Positions 31,554 to 35,754 of a stretch of DNA of 35,754 bases are shown one piece after another. The DNA lies in the NCBI GenBank assembly GCA_934663595.1, contig CAKUKM010000022.1, forward strand, positions 1 through 35,754. Direction: 5' to 3'. This DNA comes from an uncultured Clostridia bacterium (GTDB lineage Bacteria; Bacillota; Clostridia; Christensenellales; Aristaeellaceae). Position numbers and translations under genes: made by a program. The notes under the pieces were generated by a model that saw nothing but the letters and a program-made list of their open reading frames with translations, was not told the origin of the DNA and searched no databases. Position 1 is the stretch's first letter. Every line of letters begins with the position of its first letter.

Positions 31554-32891
31554 TTATTCCTGAATGACTACCGTGGTTCCGTAGGGACAGTTGTCGTAGA
31601 TCCATTTCGCGTCGTCGACGGTCAGGCGAATGCAGCCGTGCGAGGCCTTGCGCCCGAGGTTTTTCTCGTCGCCGAGCGGCTTTTTATCGCGCGTGTACGT
31701 CACCGAATGGAACAGAATGCCGCCGACGATGCCGTAGGCGTATTTCGCATAGCACTTGTACGTCTTGAACCACCACCACTCGTCGTCCTCCAGCTCGAGC
31801 TGGCCGTAAGCCTGATAGGTGCCGGTGGGCGTAGGCGTGGCGTTCCTGCCGGTGGAGCAGATCATCTTGCGCTCCGGGATGGAATACGCCTCGCCGTCCC
31901 AGCGGTAGACGTAAATCGTCTGCTCGGACAGATCGACGTAAATCTTATACGGGAACACGTATTCCTCGGACTTCACCGCGTCGGTCGAGAACAGGATTCT
32001 CTGCGTGGCCTCGTCGGCGATTCCGGTTTCGGGAAGGCCGTTTTTGCGCTGGAAATACATCAGCGCGCGCTGCGTGTTCAGGCCGAATATCTGATCCGGG
32101 CGGCGATAGAGGTAGTTCAGCTGCTTCAGCCGCGCCTGCACGCGGTAAACGTCGATGTTTTCGTCGCCGTTCTGCACGTCGCGCTGGTAAACGGGGAATT
32201 CTTCCAGACCGTCGATATACGACAGCAGCAGATCGTCCACCGTTCCGTCCGCGGCGAACGGTGTGGGCGACGGCTCGGGCGTGATTTTCGGCATGTCGAT
32301 TACGATCGGCAGCTCGCCCGGTGCGGCGGTCGGGATCGGGGACGGCGTGGGCGTGGGATCGGGCTGGGGCAGCAGATCGTTGTCCTCAAGATACTGCTTA
32401 AAGCTGGCGATCGCGGCCTGACTGGTTTTGCCGAGCTTGCCGTCGATCTTGCCGGACAGGAAGCCCCACTGGCACAGCATCGTCTGAATGCGCACCTCCT
32501 CGCTTTCCAGCGCCAGCGCGATCGGCGGCGGCGTGGTCAGCGCGGACGCGTCGGAATACATTTTCTCCTGCGTTTCGCGGTCGGCCACGCCGGTGGCCTC
32601 CAGACCGTTCAGACGCTGGAAATATTTGACTGCGTTTTCTGTGTTCTGGCCGAACGCGCCGTCGTTTTCGTCCTCCGAAAGGAAGCCCAGCTCAATCAGG
32701 CGCGTTTGCAGGCTCGCCACATTGGCGGCGGATTCCGGCGTATCGCGGTCGCCCAGCGAGAGCGTCGGGAACTCCTCGTCCGCGCCGGATTCCTCAGATG
32801 ATGTAAAGTCCATTTCGGCAAATGCCGGAAGCGCGGGGCTGCCCAGCAGCAAAGCGACGGTCAGAGCCGCGCTGATCATTCGGCGAAACAA
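31554..32891 (-). CDS. L,D-transpeptidase with peptidoglycan-binding domains
   Basis: This 445-residue secreted protein crosslinks or modifies cell-wall peptidoglycan. A signal peptide (1-25, ending PAFA) is followed by peptidoglycan-binding repeats at about 58-110 (LQTRLIELGFLSEDENDGAFG) and 135-170 (GFLSGKIDGKLGKTSQAAI). A proline-rich linker (PDPTPTPSPIPTAAP) and a third repeat at about 250-300 come next, then the YkuD catalytic domain (about 315-445) with HSVTYT and the nucleophile in ASHGCIRL (C420). I chose a TTG start because GGGGTGG lies 7 bases upstream. The ATG four codons later is too far from it. The tiny lipoprotein gene at 32960-33085 precedes it on the same strand and may share its transcript. 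Confidence 0.94.
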   Translation of the reverse strand: MFRRMISAALTVALLLGSPALPAFAEMDFTSSEESGADEEFPTLSLGDRDTPESAANVASLQTRLIELGFLSEDENDGAFGQNTENAVKYFQRLNGLEATGVADRETQEKMYSDASALTTPPPIALALESEEVRIQTMLCQWGFLSGKIDGKLGKTSQAAIASFKQYLEDNDLLPQPDPTPTPSPIPTAAPGELPIVIDMPKITPEPSPTPFAADGTVDDLLLSYIDGLEEFPVYQRDVQNGDENIDVYRVQARLKQLNYLYRRPDQIFGLNTQRALMYFQRKNGLPETGIADEATQRILFSTDAVKSEEYVFPYKIYVDLSEQTIYVYRWDGEAYSIPERKMICSTGRNATPTPTGTYQAYGQLELEDDEWWWFKTYKCYAKYAYGIVGGILFHSVTYTRDKKPLGDEKNLGRKASHGCIRLTVDDAKWIYDNCPYGTTVVIQE

Positions 32892-32959
32892 GTTTTATCC
32901 ACCCCAATTCTCATAACTGTATCCATTAGACGCGCAAGGAGCGCGCTTTGTTGCACAAT

Positions 32960-33085
32960 TTATCCGTTTCTTCCAAAATTAACCATTCCGATCACCACCG
33001 GCTCGGAATCCTCGACCACCATGGCGCAGCCGGACAGCGCGAGCATGAGCGCGAGCACAACCGCAAACAGCATGCGTTTTTTCAT
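32960..33085 (-). CDS. Tiny lipoprotein of 41 residues (uncalled small gene)
   Basis: The minus strand encodes 41 residues. The signal (MKKRMLFAVVLALMLALSGC) has a clear lipobox, LSGC, and leaves a mature chain of only 22 residues (CAMVVEDSEPVVIGMVNFGR plus NG). It has a good promoter about 20 bases upstream; the ribosome binding site (GGGATG) is weak. It ends 68 bases before the L,D-transpeptidase, so the two may form an operon. It resembles the short wall-associated lipoproteins that modulate larger envelope enzymes, but no family is recognised. An alternative is a decayed remnant of a longer lipoprotein. Confidence 0.62.
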   Translation of the reverse strand: MKKRMLFAVVLALMLALSGCAMVVEDSEPVVIGMVNFGRNG

Positions 33086-33105
33086 AATCGATCACATCCC
33101 ACTCT

Positions 33106-33134
33106 ATTATAGCACCTTTGACCTGCGCATGCAA
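33106..33134 (-). promoter_or_regulatory. Promoter of the tiny lipoprotein (and perhaps the L,D-transpeptidase)
   Basis: On the minus strand TTGCAT (33129-33134), a 17-base spacer and TATAAT (33106-33111) with a TGC extension. Confidence 0.8.
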
Positions 33135-33156
33135 CCGGCGGCGGGCGGGCATAATA
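33127..33156 (+). promoter_or_regulatory. Sigma-G/sigma-F-like promoter of the DUF1614-spoIIP operon
   Basis: GCATG (33127-33131), an 18-base spacer and CATAATA (33150-33156) fit the forespore sigma-G consensus described for Bacillus (GHATR, about 18, CATnHTA). No sigma-A promoter is visible here on the plus strand. The -35 overlaps the -35 of the divergent lipoprotein promoter. Confidence 0.45.
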
Positions 33157-33189
33157 GCCGGTGCAATACCCCATCAAGGAGGAATTTGA

Positions 33190-33852
33190 ATGACGATTGG
33201 CCTGATTCTTCTGCTGATTGCAGGCATACTGGTGCTGCTGGGCGTGGGGCAGCGCGTGCTGGACAAGCTGCGTTTGACCGACCGGCAGGCGCTTTTCTGG
33301 ATGGCGATGATCGCGGCGGGCGGATTTCTGCCGGACATTCGCGTAACCGATCAGTTCCGGTTCAACATTGGCGGCGCGCTGATTCCGCTGGCGCTGAGCG
33401 TCTATCTCTGGATTCGGGCGGATACCGCGCGGGAACGCGCGCGCAGTCTGGCCGCGGCGGTCGGCGTGGGCGCGGTGGTGTACGCGCTGGGCCGGTTCAT
33501 GCCGAACGAGCCGGAGAATATCCAAATCGATCCCGCACTGATGAACGGTCTGGCCGCGGGCGTGATCGGCTATCTGTTCGGCCGGTCGCGGAGGGGCGCG
33601 TATATCGCGGCCACGGTGGGCGTGCTGGGCGCGTCGGTGGCCAATGCGATTTTCGTCTGGTCGCAGGGCATTGCGCAGCCGCTGACGCTCGGCGGCGCGG
33701 GCGCGTTCGACGTGACGGTCATTTCCGGTTTTCTGGCGGTGCTGCTCAGCGAACTGATCGGCGAAATCGTCGAAAGAATCGCGCGCGGCCGCAGAAGGCC
33801 CATGCGGGAATTCAAAAACGGCGAATTCATCGAAAGGGAGGAATCCAGATGA
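33190..33852 (+). CDS. DUF1614-like integral membrane protein
   Basis: This 220-residue protein has about six or seven hydrophobic segments and a basic C-terminal tail (about 199-220). The segment FRFNIGGALIPLALSVYLWI and the overall pattern resemble the DUF1614 family, whose function is unknown to me. AAGGAGG is 8 bases from the ATG. Its stop overlaps the start of the SpoIIP gene (ATGA), so the two are translated together, which suggests a role at the membrane during sporulation. The family assignment is from memory of the pattern and should be checked by profile search. Confidence 0.75.
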   Translation: MTIGLILLLIAGILVLLGVGQRVLDKLRLTDRQALFWMAMIAAGGFLPDIRVTDQFRFNIGGALIPLALSVYLWIRADTARERARSLAAAVGVGAVVYALGRFMPNEPENIQIDPALMNGLAAGVIGYLFGRSRRGAYIAATVGVLGASVANAIFVWSQGIAQPLTLGGAGAFDVTVISGFLAVLLSELIGEIVERIARGRRRPMREFKNGEFIEREESR

Positions 33853-34925
33853 AGCGGATGCTGGCTGCGCTGCTTGCGCTGATGCTGACGGCCGCGCTTT
33901 CCCCGGCGGCGCTCTGCGAGGAAACCGACGGCGATTGCGTGTACGCGATGATCGATGAATCGGGCCGGGTGATTACGCGCCGCGGCGGGCGGATGTATGT
34001 CGGCGACGAATATATTTCCTCGGACGATCAATATTACCGCATCGTTTCCGTGGACGACGCGGCGCAGACCGCGACGGCGGAATGCCTGGGCGCGGCCGAG
34101 ATCGATCGCGAGGCGCTGGCCGTCTTCCGGAGCGCGTTCGCCGAAAAGACGGGCGGCGACACAAAGCGCATCTGCATGTATTCTACCCACAGTGACGAAT
34201 CGTATGTTCCGTCGGACGGCGATTCCTCGCTCTGGAAGGGCGCGGGCATTTACGATGTGGGCAACGCGCTGAAGGACGAATTGGAAAAACGCGGCATCGA
34301 GACGATCTATTCGGAAGAGACGTTCCTTCCGCACGACGCGGGCGCGTACAATCGCTCGCGCGCCACGGCCGAGGAGCTCCTGAAGAAGAGTCCGGACGCG
34401 CTTCTGGACATTCACCGCGATGCGACGCCCGCCGACGAATATGAAACCGAGGTCGAGGGCGAGGACATCAGCAAGGTGCGCCTGTTCGTCGGCCGGTCGA
34501 ACCAGAACCGCGCGGCCAACAAGGCGTTCGCGCAGCAGATCAAGAAGACCGCGGATAAGGAATATCCCGGCCTGGTGAAGGACATCTATATCGGCAAGGG
34601 CAATTACAATCAGGAGCTCTATCCGCACGCGCTGCTGCTGGAGTTCGGCACCCACAAGATCGAAAAGGACAAGGCGATCGGCGCGACCGGCTATATGGCC
34701 GACGTGCTCAGCGAGGTGCTCTACGGCGAAACGGCCAAGGCGGAAAGCGCGACCGCCCCGGCAGTGAAGGGAATCGCCTGGGCGATCGGGCTGGCGGTGC
34801 TGGGCGCGGTGGTGTATGCACTGGTTTCGACCGGCACATTCTCCGGCATGAAGAAAAAGCTCGCGCGCGGCGTCAGCGAAATCACCGGCGGCGCTGTCGG
34901 CAAAAAACCGAACAATCGCGAGTAA
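33849..34925 (+). CDS. spoIIP: Stage II sporulation protein P (SpoIIP) with a C-terminal membrane anchor
   Basis: This 358-residue protein carries the SpoIIP amidase/endopeptidase domain, which thins septal peptidoglycan for engulfment of the forespore. After a cleavable signal (about 1-23) and a short domain, the catalytic region (about 115-285) shows ICMYSTHSDESYVP, GIYDVGNALKDELEKRGI, YNRSRATAEELL and LLDIHRDATP, including likely zinc ligands. Residues about 305-326 (AIGLAVLGAVVYALVSTGTF) are a transmembrane segment followed by a basic tail. Bacillus SpoIIP is anchored near its N-terminus instead, so the topology here is unusual. GGAGGAA precedes the ATG. It forms an operon with the DUF1614-like gene behind a sigma-G/F-like promoter. 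Confidence 0.88.
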   Translation: MKRMLAALLALMLTAALSPAALCEETDGDCVYAMIDESGRVITRRGGRMYVGDEYISSDDQYYRIVSVDDAAQTATAECLGAAEIDREALAVFRSAFAEKTGGDTKRICMYSTHSDESYVPSDGDSSLWKGAGIYDVGNALKDELEKRGIETIYSEETFLPHDAGAYNRSRATAEELLKKSPDALLDIHRDATPADEYETEVEGEDISKVRLFVGRSNQNRAANKAFAQQIKKTADKEYPGLVKDIYIGKGNYNQELYPHALLLEFGTHKIEKDKAIGATGYMADVLSEVLYGETAKAESATAPAVKGIAWAIGLAVLGAVVYALVSTGTFSGMKKKLARGVSEITGGAVGKKPNNRE

Positions 34926-34944
34926 AGATGCGAGAATTCACAAC

Positions 34945-34977
34945 AAAACGCCGATGCGGCATTTCACCGTATCGGCG
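34945..34977 (-). terminator. Terminator between spoIIP and the ECF S-component gene
   Basis: CGCCGAT (34949-34955) and ATCGGCG (34971-34977) pair, with inner CGG/CCG pairing around a small loop. On the minus strand TTTTGTTGTG follows. It may also end the spoIIP transcript, though no T-run is present on that side. Confidence 0.8.
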
Positions 34978-34996
34978 CATTATAATAGGTAGAAAC

Positions 34997-35512
34997 TCAG
35001 TCGTGATTGAACTTGTTCACGTACTTTCTGATTCCGGAAGAACGCAGCATCACCGGCGTTACGACCAGCGCGACCACCGCGCTCACGCCCGCCTGAACGA
35101 GGTTTCCGGGAATGGAAGCGACTGCGCCCGCGCCCATATCGACGATCCACATTTCGAAAACCAGATAGCCCAGCACCATGAACAGCTCCGCCGCGATCGC
35201 CGCGAGCGCGCGCATCCAGCCGCCGCGCTTGCCGATCAGCATCGCGATTGCGAACACGCCGGCTTTGATTACGAACGTTGCCGGAATATAAATTCCGTAG
35301 CCGCTGATGGCGTCCGCCAGCGCCGCGCCAACGCCCGCCGCGATCAACGCCGGCGTGGACGGGAACAGGAATGCGGACAGCAGAATCACCGCGTCGCCGA
35401 GGTTCGCATAGCCGTTGGTCATCGGAACGGGGATGTGAATGAAATAAGTGGCCACGCAGGTCAGCGCCGCAAACAGCGCCGCCATGACATAACGGAAGGT
35501 TTTGTTGTTCAT
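34997..35512 (-). CDS. ECF transporter S component (substrate-binding membrane subunit)
   Basis: This 171-residue protein has five to six hydrophobic segments and resembles the S components of energy-coupling-factor vitamin importers. Blocks such as NLGDAVILLSAFLFPSTPALIAAGVG and GYGIYIPATFVIKAG fit the riboflavin-type S-component family (ECF_trnsprt/DUF1393 group). S components bind the vitamin and share a common EcfAA'T energising module encoded elsewhere, so a solitary gene is normal. I chose the ATG at 35512 because GGGGGCG lies 7 bases upstream. An ATG at 35519-35533 would overlap it. No riboswitch that would name the vitamin is visible upstream. The substrate is therefore open. Confidence 0.85.
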   Translation of the reverse strand: MNNKTFRYVMAALFAALTCVATYFIHIPVPMTNGYANLGDAVILLSAFLFPSTPALIAAGVGAALADAISGYGIYIPATFVIKAGVFAIAMLIGKRGGWMRALAAIAAELFMVLGYLVFEMWIVDMGAGAVASIPGNLVQAGVSAVVALVVTPVMLRSSGIRKYVNKFNHD

Positions 35513-35548
35513 GAAATTCGCCCCCAAATACATAATACCCCAGATCAG

Positions 35549-35554
35549 ATTATA
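35549..35554 (-). promoter_or_regulatory. -10 element of the ECF S-component gene
   Basis: A perfect TATAAT on the minus strand about 37 bases before the start. The -35 region (GATTCT) is poor. Confidence 0.5.
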
Positions 35555-35645
35555 GAGTATCAGAAAACACGAGAATCATCTATCACGTGAATACGAAGGA
35601 ATCGGCATAAAGACGTTAATCCGCACGCGGGTTTGCCCGTTCAAT

Positions 35646-35680
35646 CGCCATAAATCGCCCAAAATACGCCGAAAAACGCC
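35646..35680. repeat. Four helically phased CGCC motifs separated by A-rich spacers
   Basis: CGCC begins at 35646, 35656, 35667 and 35677, a spacing of 10, 11 and 10 bases, with A-rich spacers between. It lies about 40 bases upstream of the promoter at 35718. It could be bent DNA or a site for a multimeric regulator. Otherwise 35555-35717 shows only a small CGGG-TTTG-CCCG hairpin near 35629. Confidence 0.5.
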
Positions 35681-35717
35681 AAAAGTGTAAAGGAATGGAA
35701 AAAGTCGAAAAAAGGGG

Positions 35718-35746
35718 TTGACAAGGGGATGGGGATGTGATACAAT
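35718..35746 (+). promoter_or_regulatory. Plus-strand promoter leading out of the window
   Basis: TTGACA (35718-35723), a 17-base spacer and TACAAT (35741-35746). The gene it serves lies beyond 35754. Confidence 0.82.
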
Positions 35747-35754
35747 CCCATATG

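Noticed and set aside
31415..31567. 50-codon frame inside the candidate small RNA
   Set aside because: Only about eight leader bases precede its ATG, and it runs through two hairpins, a terminator and the end of the opposite gene.

Overview
The window reads as a chromosomal segment of a GC-rich Gram-positive lineage, most likely an uncultured member of the Clostridia. The evidence is a lysine riboswitch, an isoleucine T-box, sigma-A-like promoters (TTGACA/TATAAT), strong AGGAGG ribosome binding sites, a SpoIIP sporulation hydrolase and an ECF transporter S component. No rRNA gene or other species-level marker is present, so finer placement would be a guess. There is no CRISPR array, transposase or prophage module.

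Layout. Positions 1-700 hold a small Xre-type regulator and a tRNA-Lys(CTT). Positions 776-3443 hold a polar amino-acid ABC importer on the minus strand behind a lysine riboswitch with a terminator, so its substrate is probably lysine. A repeat-rich small lipoprotein (3.6 kb), rsmG, a MITE-like palindromic element (4694-4856) and a PhoR/PhoB-type two-component system follow on the minus strand.

The centre (7.4-18.5 kb, plus strand) is a myo-inositol module. A consensus promoter drives a ribose-type ABC importer (binding protein, double ATPase, permease). A second promoter drives iolE, iolB, iolD and iolG, followed by a split transketolase in two overlapping genes. A MerR-like regulator with its own promoter comes next. 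The usual lower-pathway genes iolC, iolJ and iolA are not in this module; the transketolase pair occupies that place. The IolB product has the D-threo ketose geometry that transketolases use. The C-terminal subunit also appears to lack residues that bind substrate phosphate in classical transketolases. Together these suggest a transketolase branch of inositol catabolism, which is the most interesting idea in the window.

From 18.5 to 31.4 kb lie a GNAT acetyltransferase and a family 2 glycosyltransferase (minus), a DUF2284 cysteine-rich protein, ileS behind an Ile-specific T-box, a J-domain protein, a pentulose-phosphate-epimerase-like gene coupled to an SGNH hydrolase (plus) with a long leader, a MATE transporter and a family 2 beta-galactosidase.

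The last 4 kb hold a candidate small RNA with its own promoter and terminator, an L,D-transpeptidase, a previously uncalled 41-residue lipoprotein, a DUF1614-SpoIIP operon behind a sigma-G/F-like promoter, an ECF S component and a plus-strand promoter pointing out of the window. Most long open frames opposite these genes are shadows of GC-rich coding sequence.
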